Assembly (NCBI RefSeq): GCF_001427125.1
Contig: NZ_LMGK01000001.1
Coordinates: 196,107-260,106, forward strand
Direction: 5' to 3'
Origin: Pseudomonas sp. Root562
GTDB lineage: Bacteria > Pseudomonadota > Gammaproteobacteria > Pseudomonadales > Pseudomonadaceae
Length of the DNA: 64,000 bases
Part shown: one piece after another, positions 1 to 8,527 of the stretch
Numbering within the stretch: the first letter of the stretch is position 1
How the letters are laid out: every line of letters starts with the position of its first letter
Program-made: the position numbers and the translations under genes
The notes under the pieces: model-generated
The model's input: the letters and a program-made list of their open reading frames with translations, nothing else
Told to the model about the DNA's origin: nothing
Databases searched by the model: none

Positions 1-1032
1 GCGGTCGTTGTTCAACGGCAGCACGGTTTGCACCGAGCCTTTGCCGAAACTTGGCGTCCCCATGACTACCGCACGCTTCTGGTCCTGCAGGGCGCCGGCG
101 ACAATTTCCGAGGCCGAGGCACTGCCGCCATTGATCAGCACAACCATTGGCACGGCTTCACTTTCATCTTTGCCAGTGGCGTTGAAACGCAGCTCGGAGT
201 TGGCGATCCGGCCTTTGGTGTAAACGATCAGGCCTTTGGTGATGAAGTGGTCGACGACTTCAACCGCCGACTGCAGCACGCCGCCCGGATTGTTGCGCAG
301 GTCGAGAATGATGCCTTTGAGCTTCTTGCCGTTGTCCTTGCGCAGCTTGGCCAGCGCTTTGGAGACCTCTTCGCCGGTCTTGACCTGGAACTGGGTGATA
401 CGGATGTAGCCGTAGCCCGATTCCAGCAACTGGCTCTTCACGCTCTTCACTTGAATGATGGCGCGGGCCAGGGTCACGTCGAACGGCGTGCCACCGTCGC
501 GAACCAGGGTCAGGGTGATTTTCTGGCCGATCTTGCCGCGCATCTTGTCCACGGCTTCGGTCATGCTCTGGCCACGGGTTGGCTGGCCGTTGATCTTGAC
601 GATGAAATCGCCCGCCTGGATGCCCGCCTTGGAGGCCGGCGTGTCGTCGATTGGCGACACCACTTTGATGAATCCGTCTTCGGCGCCGACTTCGATGCCC
701 AGGCCGCCGAACTCGCCGCTGGTGCTTTCCTGCAACTCGGCGAAGTCTTCAGGCCCGAGATAGGCCGAGTGTGGATCAAGGTTGCTGAGCATGCCCTTGA
801 TGGCGTTTTCCAGCAGGGTCTTGTCGTCTATCGGGTCGACATAGGCGGCTTTGATCCGATCCATGACCTCGGCAAAGGTGCGCAACTCTTCCAGCGGCAA
901 TGGCGCCTTGGTGGTCGCAGCAGTGCCCGCAGGCGCAACCGCCGGGGCCGGTTGAGCGGCGAACGCCAGAGGCGCGCCGATCACCAGGGCGATCGTCAGG
1001 GCCAGCGAGGTAAGGCGGGACAAATGCAGCAT
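1..1032 (-). CDS. ctpA: Carboxy-terminal processing protease CtpA (S41 family), 3' part outside the window
   Basis: Periplasmic serine protease of the S41/Prc family. The visible 344 residues begin with a signal peptide (LHLSRLTSLALTIALV..., cleavage near AFA), followed by a PDZ domain at about residues 95-175 and the S41 catalytic domain. The catalytic Ser lies in the motif GSASASE near residue 304, and the catalytic Lys in FGKGS is residue 331, so the Ser/Lys dyad is visible. The C-terminus (family members are usually about 440 aa) lies before position 1. The ATG at 1032 has an AGGAG ribosome site about 10 bases upstream. It lies 31 bp downstream of envC on the same strand, the usual Pseudomonas order gpmI-envC-ctpA; in this family CtpA-type proteases cleave peptidoglycan hydrolases, which suits the EnvC neighbour. 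Confidence 0.93.
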   Translation of the reverse strand, partial: MLHLSRLTSLALTIALVIGAPLAFAAQPAPAVAPAGTAATTKAPLPLEELRTFAEVMDRIKAAYVDPIDDKTLLENAIKGMLSNLDPHSAYLGPEDFAELQESTSGEFGGLGIEVGAEDGFIKVVSPIDDTPASKAGIQAGDFIVKINGQPTRGQSMTEAVDKMRGKIGQKITLTLVRDGGTPFDVTLARAIIQVKSVKSQLLESGYGYIRITQFQVKTGEEVSKALAKLRKDNGKKLKGIILDLRNNPGGVLQSAVEVVDHFITKGLIVYTKGRIANSELRFNATGKDESEAVPMVVLINGGSASASEIVAGALQDQKRAVVMGTPSFGKGSVQTVLPLNNDR

Positions 1033-1063
1033 GTCGAACGAACTCCTGAATTGGATGGCGCGC

Positions 1064-2356
1064 TTATCCTTGCGCGCGACACCATTGTGCAGGGTCACTC
1101 GGGTGACCCTGCTGACGAATCGCGAAATACAAGGCCGGTGTGTCTTGACCGCCGCTGCTACCTACAGTGGAGATGGATTCACCGGCTTTTACCACGTCAC
1201 CCGCAGACTTGAGCAGTGTCTGGTTGTGACCATAAAGACTCAAAAAACCGTTGCCATGGTCGAGAATGACCAGCAACCCTGCGCCGCGCAACCAGTCGGC
1301 GAACACCACGCGACCGCCATGCACCGCATGCACGGTACTGCCGGCGGAAGCGCCGATCATCACGCCGTCCCACTTGGTCCGGGCGTCGTCGCCACGGCTT
1401 TCACCGAAGCGTGCCAACAGTCGACCATCGACAGGCCACGGAAGTTTGCCGCGAGTTGAAGCAAACGGACCGCCAAAGGTTTCGCCGGAGCTTGAGACCA
1501 ACGCGCCAGGCGTTGATTTAACCGGTTTGCGTGGGGCGTCAGTCTCGTCTGCTTGAGCCTGGGCCTCACGTAAGCGCTTTTTTTCGGCTTCCTGCTGGGC
1601 AATCAGCGCTTTTTGTCGCGCTTCTTCTGCCTCACGAGCCTGGCGAGCCAGGGTTTCCTCAATGGTTTTAAGGACTTTAGACAGATCTGCCTGATCCTGC
1701 TCGCGGGCCGCCAGTTTCTGGTCGCGGGCCTTCACGTCGTCATTGAGCTTGGCCAGGACTTGCTGGCGCTCTCGGCGGACTTTGTCCAGCTCGTCGCGCT
1801 GGGTGTCGAGGCTGCTTTTCTGTACCAGCAGTTGCGCTTGCTGCATGTCGATGTCTTTTTCGACATTGGCCAGTTGGCGCAGCGTTTCGTTGAAGCTCTT
1901 CAACTGTTCCAGGCGGGCCTGGCTCAGGTAGTCGTAATAGGTGAGGGTGCGGGCGAATTTCTCGGGATTCTGCTGGTTGAGCAGCAGCTTCAAATATTCC
2001 TGTCGGCCGTTCTGGTAGGCCGCGCGGGCCTGGATGGCGATCAGTCGCTGTTGTTCAGTGCGCGCGCTCTGGAGTTTTTTTTTCTCCGCATCGAGCCGCT
2101 GCAGCTCGGCTTCACTTTTCTTCAGCTCTTTTTGCAGGGCCTCGACCTGCTTCTCGAGCTTGCCCATTTCAGTCTCGGTGCCCTTGAGTTCTTTTTGCAC
2201 CCCGGATTTTTCTTCCTGCAACTTGCCCAGCAGCTTTTTCAGCTCGGCAATGTCCTGACGCGTGGCGTCCAACTGTTGTTGGGTTTGCGCGCGCTCGTCA
2301 GCAAAGGCCGGTTGGAGCAGGCAAGTCAGAGCAAGGGCTATCAGGACGCGAAGCAT
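1064..2356 (-). CDS. envC: Murein hydrolase activator EnvC (coiled coil plus degenerate LytM domain)
   Basis: A 430-residue exported protein. The start at 2356 (MLRVLIALAL...) is preferred over a longer frame to 2425 because it places a clean signal peptide ending AFA at the N-terminus; no strong ribosome site is visible for either. Residues 20-260 are a long Glu/Gln/Lys-rich coiled coil, and residues 315-430 form a LytM/M23-type domain. The domain lacks the zinc ligands of active M23 peptidases: TKWDGV replaces the H-x3-D segment and LYFAIR replaces the H-x-H segment. This is the signature of EnvC/NlpD activators, which stimulate cell-division amidases rather than cut murein themselves. It sits between gpmI and ctpA, as in other pseudomonads. 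Confidence 0.92.
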   Translation of the reverse strand: MLRVLIALALTCLLQPAFADERAQTQQQLDATRQDIAELKKLLGKLQEEKSGVQKELKGTETEMGKLEKQVEALQKELKKSEAELQRLDAEKKKLQSARTEQQRLIAIQARAAYQNGRQEYLKLLLNQQNPEKFARTLTYYDYLSQARLEQLKSFNETLRQLANVEKDIDMQQAQLLVQKSSLDTQRDELDKVRRERQQVLAKLNDDVKARDQKLAAREQDQADLSKVLKTIEETLARQAREAEEARQKALIAQQEAEKKRLREAQAQADETDAPRKPVKSTPGALVSSSGETFGGPFASTRGKLPWPVDGRLLARFGESRGDDARTKWDGVMIGASAGSTVHAVHGGRVVFADWLRGAGLLVILDHGNGFLSLYGHNQTLLKSAGDVVKAGESISTVGSSGGQDTPALYFAIRQQGHPSDPAQWCRAQG

Positions 2357-2490
2357 AGAGGCGGGCGACACCAGGGAAAGGGACGGCCTAGTATGCCCGC
2401 CATGGGCAGCAAAAAAAATGCCCAATTGGGACTGTGTGATAACTGGAGAGGGATGTGCGGGAAATTAGTCCTGAAAACCACCAGAAACCA

Positions 2491-2597
2491 CTGTGGGAGC
2501 TGGCTTGTCGGGTCGCCGCATCGCAGCGATAGCGGCCTGGCAACAACATGAATGTTTGCTGTCAGATTGCTATCGCTGGCAAGCCAGCTCCCACAGG
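2491..2597. repeat. REP/REPIN-like inverted repeat, GTGGGAGCTGGCTTGCC family
   Basis: Two REP cores in opposite orientation (CTGTGGGAGCTGGCTTG and CAAGCCAGCTCCCACAG) flank about 70 bp that include a partial palindrome around TAGCG/CGCTA. Related pairs occur at 16827, 26692 and 39328. It fills the gpmI-envC gap and may act as an mRNA processing or termination element. Confidence 0.9.
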
Positions 2598-2609
2598 TAT
2601 TAATGATGA

Positions 2610-4139
2610 TTAGACGAGAATCGAAGTCCCGGTCATTTCCGCCGGTTTTTCCAGGCCCAGCAGCTTGAGCATGGTCGGTGCCACGTCCGCCAGCACACCA
2701 CCTTCGCGGACCTTGAGGTCGCGCTTGCCGACATAGATGAACGGCACCGGTTCGGTGGTGTGTGCGGTGTGCGCCTGGCCGGTGGAGGCGTCGGACATTT
2801 GCTCGACGTTGCCGTGGTCAGCGGTGATCAGCGCTTCGCCGCCAACCTTTTCCAGCGCCTCGACGATTCGGCCGACGCAAGTGTCCAGGCATTCGACAGC
2901 TTTGACCGCCGCTTCGAACACGCCGCTGTGGCCAACCATGTCGCCGTTGGCGTAGTTGACGACGATCACGTCATAGCGCTGGTTTTCGATGGCATCGACA
3001 ATGCGATCGGTGACTTCGGGTGCGCTCATTTCCGGCTGCAAGTCGTAAGTGGCGACTTTTGGCGACGGAATCAGGATGCGTTCTTCGCCCGGGAACGGTT
3101 CTTCGCGGCCGCCGGAGAAGAAGAAGGTCACGTGCGCGTACTTCTCTGTTTCAGCAATGCGCAGCTGGGTCTTGCCGTTTTTCGCCAAATAGTCGCCCAG
3201 CACGTTTTCCAGGCTGCCCGCGGCGAAGGCCGATGGCGCAGGAATGCTGGCGGCGTATTGGGTCAGCATGACAAAACCGGCCAGTTTTGGCTGGCGGCTG
3301 CGTTCGAATTCCTTGAAATCGTCTTCCACGAACACGCGGGTCAGTTCGCGGGCACGGTCGGCGCGGAAGTTCATGAACACCACCGCATCGCCATCTTCGA
3401 CTTTTACCGGTTCGCCGATCGAGGTGGCTTTGACGAATTCGTCGCTCTCGCCACGCTCGTACGCAGCTTGCAAGCCTTCCTGGGCGGTGGCGGCGTTGAA
3501 TTCGCCAGTACCGTCGACAATCAGGTTGTAGGCCTGGGATACGCGGTCCCAACGGTTGTCACGGTCCATCGCGAAATAGCGGCCGATGAGGCTGGCGATA
3601 CGACCTTTGCCCAGCGCCTGGAAAGTGGCGTCGAGCAGTTCGATCGACGACTGCGCGCTTTTCGGTGGCGTATCACGGCCATCGAGGAACGCGTGCAGGT
3701 AGATTTTTTCGGCGCCACGCTTGGCGGCCAGTTCAGCCATGGCCACCAAATGGTCCTGATGGCTGTGAACGCCGCCATCGGACAGCAGACCCATGAAGTG
3801 CACGGCTTTGCCGGCGGCGACGGCTTTATCGACGGCAGCGCAGATGGTCGGGTTCTCGAAGAACTCGCCGTCGCGGATCGACTTGGTAACGCGCGTGAAG
3901 TCCTGATACACCACGCGGCCGGCGCCGAGGTTCATGTGGCCGACTTCGGAGTTGCCCATCTGGCCATCCGGCAAGCCGACGTCCATGCCGCTGCCCGAGA
4001 TCAGGCCGTTCGGTACGGTGGCCCACAAGCGGTCCAGCACAGGCTTTTTCGCGGCAAAGATCGCGTTGGATTCAGGGTTGTCGCTGTGACCGAAGCCGTC
4101 GAGAATCATCAGGACCAAAGGTTTAGGCGTGGTAGTCAT
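2610..4139 (-). CDS. gpmI: 2,3-bisphosphoglycerate-independent phosphoglycerate mutase
   Basis: Interconverts 3- and 2-phosphoglycerate in the cytosol. The 509-residue length is normal for the family. Metal and catalytic motifs of the alkaline-phosphatase fold are visible: LDGFGHS near residues 13-19, the phosphorylated Ser in [10 protein letters not shown] (S64), [10 protein letters not shown], and the C-terminal ADHGN. Start: the frame is open from a GTG at 4148, but the ATG at 4139 (MTTTPKPLV) is the likelier start, because the GTG has no Shine-Dalgarno sequence. It diverges from the rhodanese gene across a 154-bp gap. Confidence 0.95.
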   Translation of the reverse strand: MTTTPKPLVLMILDGFGHSDNPESNAIFAAKKPVLDRLWATVPNGLISGSGMDVGLPDGQMGNSEVGHMNLGAGRVVYQDFTRVTKSIRDGEFFENPTICAAVDKAVAAGKAVHFMGLLSDGGVHSHQDHLVAMAELAAKRGAEKIYLHAFLDGRDTPPKSAQSSIELLDATFQALGKGRIASLIGRYFAMDRDNRWDRVSQAYNLIVDGTGEFNAATAQEGLQAAYERGESDEFVKATSIGEPVKVEDGDAVVFMNFRADRARELTRVFVEDDFKEFERSRQPKLAGFVMLTQYAASIPAPSAFAAGSLENVLGDYLAKNGKTQLRIAETEKYAHVTFFFSGGREEPFPGEERILIPSPKVATYDLQPEMSAPEVTDRIVDAIENQRYDVIVVNYANGDMVGHSGVFEAAVKAVECLDTCVGRIVEALEKVGGEALITADHGNVEQMSDASTGQAHTAHTTEPVPFIYVGKRDLKVREGGVLADVAPTMLKLLGLEKPAEMTGTSILV

Positions 4140-4232
4140 GGAATCCACTCGTGGCTGAGGTAAAAGGGGATGATGGAAAAAGGGAGTCGCAGTTTAAAGC
4201 GAAGTTCCTGCCGCGTCACCGCCAGACGGGGT

Positions 4233-4260
4233 TTGGCCCACCATAGTGGCTGTGTATACT
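4233..4260 (+). promoter_or_regulatory. Candidate sigma-70 promoter for the rhodanese-grxC-secB unit
   Basis: TTGGCC (4233-4238) and TATACT (4255-4260) are 16 bp apart in the divergent gap, 34 bp before the ATG at 4294. Inferred from consensus only. Confidence 0.5.
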
Positions 4261-4293
4261 GGCCGACATTTTAACGCCCTGGAACCTCCTTCG

Positions 4294-4707
4294 ATGGTTG
4301 CTCACCTGATTGAATTTGCCACTAACCACTACATTCTCGTCGGTATCTTCGTCGTACTGCTGGCCGCGCTGATCGCTTATCAGATGCAGGGCGGCGGCCG
4401 TAGCCTGAGCACCGGTGAACTGACCGGCCTGGTCAACAAAGACGCGGGCGTGGTGATCGACATTCGTCCGGCGAAGGATTTTGCCGCCGGTCACATTGTT
4501 GGTGCGTTGAACATTCCGCACGACAAACTGACTGCTCGCGTTGGCGAGCTGGAAAAGCACAAGGCCAAGACCATCATTCTGGTCGACGCCATGGGCCAGA
4601 CTGCGGGCACCCACGCTCGCGAGCTGATGAAAGCCGGTTTCACCGCCGCCAAGCTGTCCGGTGGCGTTTCCAGCTGGAAAGCCGACAATCTGCCGCTGGT
4701 GAAGTGA
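4294..4707 (+). CDS. Membrane-anchored rhodanese-like protein without the active-site cysteine (YibN-like)
   Basis: 137 residues: one N-terminal transmembrane segment (about residues 8-29, YILVGIFVVLLAALIAY) followed by a rhodanese fold (VVIDIRPAKDFAAGHIVGALNIP, KLSGGVSSWKADNLP). In active rhodaneses the loop after the fourth strand carries a catalytic Cys; here the corresponding stretch is VDAMGQTAGTHARE, with no Cys anywhere in the domain, so sulfurtransferase activity is not expected. The start at 4294 was chosen because it opens directly into the membrane anchor; upstream codons of the longer frame overlap the promoter. One base separates it from grxC and secB follows, the same rhodanese-grxC-secB order as E. 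coli yibN-grxC-secB. Confidence 0.88.
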   Translation: MVAHLIEFATNHYILVGIFVVLLAALIAYQMQGGGRSLSTGELTGLVNKDAGVVIDIRPAKDFAAGHIVGALNIPHDKLTARVGELEKHKAKTIILVDAMGQTAGTHARELMKAGFTAAKLSGGVSSWKADNLPLVK

Positions 4708-4708
4708 T

Positions 4709-4963
4709 ATGAGCAACGTCGTCGTCTACTCCAGCGATTACTGCCCTTATTGCTCCCGAGCCAAGTACCTGCTCGAGAACAAAGGCGTGGCCTTCGAAGA
4801 GATCAAGGTCGATGGCAAGCCGCAGGTGCGTGCTGCAATGGCTCAGAAGGCCGGACGTACCTCCGTGCCGCAGATCTGGATCGGCAGCACCCACGTCGGC
4901 GGTTGTGACGATTTGTTTGCCCTGGAGCGCGCCGGCAAGCTCGACGCACTGCTCAAGGCCTGA
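4709..4963 (+). CDS. grxC: Glutaredoxin 3
   Basis: An 84-residue dithiol glutaredoxin. The redox motif CPYC is at residues 12-15, with the cis-Pro segment TSVPQIWIG and the glutathione-binding GGCDD segment behind it. It reduces disulfides and glutathione mixed disulfides in the cytosol. It starts one base after the rhodanese stop and is followed 42 bp later by secB, so the three are probably co-transcribed. Confidence 0.96.
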   Translation: MSNVVVYSSDYCPYCSRAKYLLENKGVAFEEIKVDGKPQVRAAMAQKAGRTSVPQIWIGSTHVGGCDDLFALERAGKLDALLKA

Positions 4964-5005
4964 GTTCCATACCTTATAAAAGCCCAAGATCAGAAAGGAT
5001 CTGAG

Positions 5006-5491
5006 ATGACTGACCAACAGAACACTGCAGCCAGCGAAGAAGAAAACGCACCGCAATTCTCCTTGCAGCGCATCTACGTACGTGACTTGTCCTTCGAAGC
5101 CCCGAAAAGCCCGGCGATTTTCCGCCAGCAGTGGGAGCCGAGTGTCGGTCTGGATCTGAACACCCGTCAAAAGGCTCTGGAGAGCGACTTTCACGAAGTC
5201 GTACTGACCTTGTCGGTAACCGTGAAGAACGGTGACGAAGTGGCGTTCATCGCCGAAGTGCAACAGGCCGGTATCTTCCTGATCAAGAACCTGGACGACG
5301 CTTCGATGAGCCACACCCTGGGTGCGTTCTGCCCGAACATCCTGTTCCCGTACGCTCGCGAAACCCTGGACAGCCTGGTGACCCGCGGTTCGTTCCCGGC
5401 GCTGATGCTGGCCCCGGTGAACTTCGACGCGCTGTACGCGCAAGAGCTGCAACGCATGCAGGCAGCGGGCGAGACGCCGACCGTTCAGTAA
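5006..5491 (+). CDS. secB: Protein-export chaperone SecB
   Basis: 161 residues, normal length. The family core is visible ([61 protein letters not shown]). It is a homotetrameric cytosolic chaperone that keeps preproteins unfolded and hands them to SecA. A clear AAAGGAT ribosome site precedes the ATG, and a strong hairpin terminator follows the stop. Confidence 0.97.
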   Translation: MTDQQNTAASEEENAPQFSLQRIYVRDLSFEAPKSPAIFRQQWEPSVGLDLNTRQKALESDFHEVVLTLSVTVKNGDEVAFIAEVQQAGIFLIKNLDDASMSHTLGAFCPNILFPYARETLDSLVTRGSFPALMLAPVNFDALYAQELQRMQAAGETPTVQ

Positions 5492-5509
5492 GCGTTCGAT
5501 GCACTAACG

Positions 5510-5538
5510 AAAAAAGCGCCATCAAAGGCGCTTTTTTC
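5510..5538 (+). terminator. Rho-independent terminator after secB
   Basis: AAAAAAGCGCC / GGCGCTTTTTT stem with a 5-base loop and a T run, 18 bases after the secB stop. The A-rich left arm makes it usable from either strand, which suits the convergent trmL. Confidence 0.9.
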
Positions 5539-5551
5539 TTGGGCGGGAGAT

Positions 5552-5654
5552 GATCGTTCCCACGCTCCGCGTGGGAATGCAGCCCGTGACGCTCGGCGTC
5601 ACTGGACGCGGAGCGTCCCTTGAGGCGTACCCACGCGGAGCGTGGGTACGATCA
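5552..5654. repeat. BIME-like repeat, GATCGTTCCCACGC family
   Basis: Outer arms GATCGTTCCCACGC and GCGTGGGTACGATC enclose internal GACGCTCGGCGTC and GGACGCGGAGCGTCC palindromes. About 100 bp. Sister copies lie at 32785, 42663, 53115 and in the array from 63374; shorter ones at 29843 and 44802. It separates the convergent secB and trmL. Confidence 0.9.
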
Positions 5655-5663
5655 GTCTCTGCT

Positions 5664-6119
5664 TTATTTGAAGTCGTTCTGGCGCCAGGCTTCGTACACC
5701 GCCACCGCCACGGTATTCGACAGGTTCAGGCTGCGGCAGCCTTCACGCATCGGCAGACGCAAGCGCTGTTCGGCGGGCAGGGCATCGAGCACGTCGGCGG
5801 GGAGGCCACGGCTTTCCGGGCCGAACAGAAAAGCATCACCCGGGACGAAACTGGCATCGTGAAATGGCCGTGAGCCCTTGGTGGTAAAAGCGTACACCCG
5901 TGGATGACCGAGGCTTTCCAGGCAGCTGGCAAGGTCCGCGTGGCGCTGCAGGGTGGCATACTCGTGGTAATCGAGGCCAGCCCGGCGCAGGCGCTTGTCG
6001 TCCATCTCGAAGCCCAGCGGCTCGATCAAATGCAGGTGGCAGCCACTGTTGGCGCACAGCCTGATAACGTTGCCGGTATTCGGCGGAATTTCTGGTTGGA
6101 AAAGGATGACGTGAAACAT
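5664..6119 (-). CDS. trmL: tRNA (cytidine/uridine(34)-2'-O)-methyltransferase TrmL
   Basis: A 151-residue SPOUT methyltransferase that 2'-O-methylates the wobble base of tRNA-Leu isoacceptors. The knotted SAM site is visible: [14 protein letters not shown] near the N-terminus, [14 protein letters not shown] and [14 protein letters not shown] near the C-terminus. The start at 6119 ([17 protein letters not shown]) is the usual family start and has a GGAG site 6 bases upstream; the open frame to 6386 is not conserved family sequence. Its start codon overlaps the start of the divergent small gene by two bases. Confidence 0.94.
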   Translation of the reverse strand: MFHVILFQPEIPPNTGNVIRLCANSGCHLHLIEPLGFEMDDKRLRRAGLDYHEYATLQRHADLASCLESLGHPRVYAFTTKGSRPFHDASFVPGDAFLFGPESRGLPADVLDALPAEQRLRLPMREGCRSLNLSNTVAVAVYEAWRQNDFK

Positions 6120-6558
6120 GCACGGCTCCGAAGGTAAAGATGAGCGGCATTCTACGCCGCAAGCCGACTCGCGTTCGAAACTATTCCCGCGGGTGATGAT
6201 GTCGCTGGCCATTGTCGGGGTCATGGTGGGGCTGATGATCGGTCGCCTGACCACGCCCGACCCCAGCGTCATGCAGCAAATCGAAGTAAAGGGCGACGCA
6301 CTGGTGGTGTGGTTCAACAACGAACCCAAGACCCACGGCGAGATCGTCGATGGCAGCGTCGCGTTGTTGTTCGAGGCCGAGGGCAAGGCGCAGCAAGGTC
6401 AGCTCAAGCTTAACGACAAGAGCGTGAACTGGCGGGTGCGGTTGAGCGATGGGGGGTTGTTGCTGACGGTGGTGGCGGCCCGTCCCCTGCAGGGTGAGTG
6501 GGCCGGTAGCGAGGTCGATGACCGCTGGCGGCTGGAGGTCCATCTCCGGGAGCAATAA
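6118..6558 (+). CDS. Small protein with an N-terminal membrane anchor, function unknown
   Basis: 146 residues if the ATG at 6118 is used. Residues 1-24 are hydrophilic, residues 26-42 ([17 protein letters not shown]) form one membrane segment, and the remainder (about 100 aa) looks like a small periplasmic beta-rich domain ([41 protein letters not shown]). I do not recognise a family. The ATG at 6118 would share the CATG at 6117-6120 with the trmL start; AAGGA lies 11 bases upstream, a long spacing, so a start at the double ATG near 6196 is possible. Codon use and the good membrane segment support a real gene. Confidence 0.7.
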   Translation: MHGSEGKDERHSTPQADSRSKLFPRVMMSLAIVGVMVGLMIGRLTTPDPSVMQQIEVKGDALVVWFNNEPKTHGEIVDGSVALLFEAEGKAQQGQLKLNDKSVNWRVRLSDGGLLLTVVAARPLQGEWAGSEVDDRWRLEVHLREQ

Positions 6559-6560
6559 AA

Positions 6561-6781
6561 GAGGGAATCCCCGGCCTGCCTGTACCAAGGTCCCCAAAAC
6601 GGGAGGGTTCGCGCATGGCGTCGTGAACCCGGTGTAAAGAGGGAATCCCCGGCCTGCCTGTACCAAGGACCCCAAAACGGGATGGGCTCGTCGCTTGTGC
6701 GGTGTGAGCCCGGTGTAAAGAGGGGAATCCCCGGCCTGCCTGTACCAAGGTCCCCGAAACTGGGTAGTGGTCTGAACCACT
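6561..6781. repeat. Three tandem ~80-bp units with a conserved 36-bp block and a covarying hairpin
   Basis: Units begin at 6561, 6639 and 6720. Each opens with GAGGGAATCCCCGGCCTGCC, continues TGTACCAAGG(T/A)CCCC and then a hairpin. Arms: unit 1 GGGTTC 6605-6610 with GAACCC 6625-6630; unit 2 GGGCTC 6684-6689 with GAGCCC 6706-6711; unit 3 AGTGGT 6766-6771 with ACCACT 6776-6781. Arm sequences differ but pairing is kept. It follows directly on the stop of the gene ending at 6558. Confidence 0.85.
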
Positions 6782-6849
6782 GAATGGACTATTGCAGGGG
6801 GCATGCCAGGTTTTCATAAGTTGAAACAAAAAGCCCTGTCGTGATGTGC

Positions 6850-6882
6850 AAAGCCCCGTAATCCGGGGCTTTTGTATTTTTT
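6850..6882. terminator. Strong hairpin terminator within the 6.56-7.09 kb gap
   Basis: AAAGCCCCG / CGGGGCTTTT with a 5-base loop, flanked by an outer AAGCCCTG (from 6831) / CAGGGCTT (to 6892) pair, so a nested cruciform is possible. The T run favours termination of plus-strand transcripts; the A-rich left arm is weaker in the other direction. The stretches 6782-6830 and 6893-6983 hold nothing I recognise. Confidence 0.75.
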
Positions 6883-6983
6883 CGGCAGGGCTTCGATTGC
6901 GAGTGCAGACTGGATTTCAGAGCGGTCACAGTGCGCGATTGCGGTTCACGGTGCATTGCGGCGGTGCATCCGGCCCCTAAAAG

Positions 6984-7058
6984 CATCGCGGGCAAGCCTC
7001 GCTCCTACGGGGCCTGAATGGCAGTAATCCCGTAGGAGCGAGGCTTGCCCGCGAATGG
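6984..7058. repeat. REPIN-like inverted repeat, TAGGAGCGAGGCTTGCC family
   Basis: CGCGGGCAAGCCTCGCTCCTACGG and CCGTAGGAGCGAGGCTTGCCCGCG are near-perfect inverted copies (24 bp each) around a ~20-bp centre. It lies 33 bp from the ntrC stop. Similar pairs at 34927 and 61848. Confidence 0.9.
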
Positions 7059-7090
7059 AGCTCAAGAGCGATGAAAATCAAGCGGTGAAA

Positions 7091-8527
7091 CTAGCCCTCA
7101 TCCCCCTCATCATCATCCCCGCCATCGACCTTCATGCCCAATTCCTTGATTTTGCGCGTCAGGGTGTTGCGCCCCCAACCCAGCAATACGGCGGCATCAC
7201 GGCGACGGCCAGCGGTGTGTTTGAGGGCTGTTTCGATCATGATGCGCTCGAAGGCCGGAACGGCGCTGTCGAGCAGGCTCGACTGACCGCGTGCCAATGC
7301 CTGGTCGGCCCACTGGCGCAGTGCTTGCTCCCAGTTGGTCACTGGCGCCGAATCCTGCGGCAGGCTCAGCAGCTCAGGTGGCAGGTCGCCGATATGCACT
7401 TCGCGGCCCGAAGCCATGACCGTGATCCAGCGGCAAGTGTTCTCCAGCTGACGCACGTTGCCCGGCCACGGCAGATTCTTCAGGTATTCCTCGGTTTCGC
7501 TCTTGAGCAGCTTTGGTTCCACGGCAAGTTCTTGCGCGGCACGGCTGAGGAAGTGCTTGGCCAGGGTCGGGATGTCTTCGCGGCGGTCCGACAGGCGCGG
7601 GATATGGATGCGGATTACATTGAGGCGGTGGAACAAGTCCTCACGGAATTTCCCGGCGTGCACCAGGGTTTCCAGATTCTGGTGAGTGGCGGCGATGATG
7701 CGCACATCAACCTTGACCGGCACATGACCGCCAACGCGATAGAACTCGCCATCGGCCAGTACGCGCAGCAAGCGGGTCTGGGTGTCGGCCGGCATGTCGC
7801 CGATTTCATCGAGGAACAGCGTGCCGCCATCAGCCTGCTCGAAGCGGCCGCGACGCAGGTTGGCGGCGCCGGTGAACGCGCCTTTCTCATGACCGAACAG
7901 TTCCGACTCCATCAGGTCTTTCGGGATCGCCGCCATGTTCAGCGCAATGAACGGCGATGCCGCACGAGGGCTGTGACGATGCAGGGCGTGGGCCACCAGT
8001 TCCTTGCCGGTACCCGACTCGCCGTTGATCAACACAGTGATGTTGGAGTGGCTCAAGCGGCCGATGGCGCGAAACACTTCCTGCATCGCCGGTGCTTCGC
8101 CGATGATTTCCGGGGTGCGGGTCAGGGTCGGAGCGACTTCCAGGCCTTGTTGCTCCTGGGCGTGCTGGTTGGCGCGCTTGACCAGGGAGACGGCTTCATC
8201 GACATCGAACGGCTTGGGCAGGTACTCGAAGGCACCGCCCTGGTAGGACGCGACAGCGCTGTCCAGATCGGAGTGCGCGGTCATGATGATCACTGGCAGC
8301 CGCGGGTGCTGTTCGCGAATCCGCGCCAGAAGGTCCAGGCCACTGGCGCCGGGCATGCGGATGTCGGAGATGATCACGTCCGGCTGCTGGCGCGCCAGGC
8401 GGCTCATCACGCCATCGGCGCTGTCAAAGCTCTGCGTGGTCATGCCTTCCTGTTGCAAGGCTTTTTCCAGGACCCAACGGATAGAACGGTCGTCATCGAC
8501 GATCCACACGGTTTCACTACGGCTCAT
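7091..8527 (-). CDS. ntrC: Nitrogen regulation response regulator NtrC (NR(I))
   Basis: A 478-residue sigma-54-dependent enhancer-binding protein. The receiver domain has the phospho-acceptor D55 ([10 protein letters not shown]) and acidic pocket DDD at 11-13. The central AAA+ domain has Walker A GESGTGKE (169-176), the sigma-54 contact GAFTGA (216-221) and Walker [10 protein letters not shown] Fis-type helix-turn-helix is at the C-terminus ([22 protein letters not shown] by position, about 440-465). It overlaps ntrB by four bases, so the pair is translationally coupled. NtrB phosphorylates it under nitrogen limitation; it then activates sigma-54 promoters such as the one seen before glnA. 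Confidence 0.97.
   Translation of the reverse strand: MSRSETVWIVDDDRSIRWVLEKALQQEGMTTQSFDSADGVMSRLARQQPDVIISDIRMPGASGLDLLARIREQHPRLPVIIMTAHSDLDSAVASYQGGAFEYLPKPFDVDEAVSLVKRANQHAQEQQGLEVAPTLTRTPEIIGEAPAMQEVFRAIGRLSHSNITVLINGESGTGKELVAHALHRHSPRAASPFIALNMAAIPKDLMESELFGHEKGAFTGAANLRRGRFEQADGGTLFLDEIGDMPADTQTRLLRVLADGEFYRVGGHVPVKVDVRIIAATHQNLETLVHAGKFREDLFHRLNVIRIHIPRLSDRREDIPTLAKHFLSRAAQELAVEPKLLKSETEEYLKNLPWPGNVRQLENTCRWITVMASGREVHIGDLPPELLSLPQDSAPVTNWEQALRQWADQALARGQSSLLDSAVPAFERIMIETALKHTAGRRRDAAVLLGWGRNTLTRKIKELGMKVDGGDDDEGDEG

Noticed and set aside
6561..6781. Possible CRISPR array
   Set aside because: Only three units; the variable parts are hairpins related to each other, not unique spacers; no cas genes.
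6181..6804. 207-aa minus-strand frame made of repeats such as LVQAGRGFPLYTG
   Set aside because: It is a translation of the tandem intergenic units and the antisense of the upstream gene; no ribosome site.
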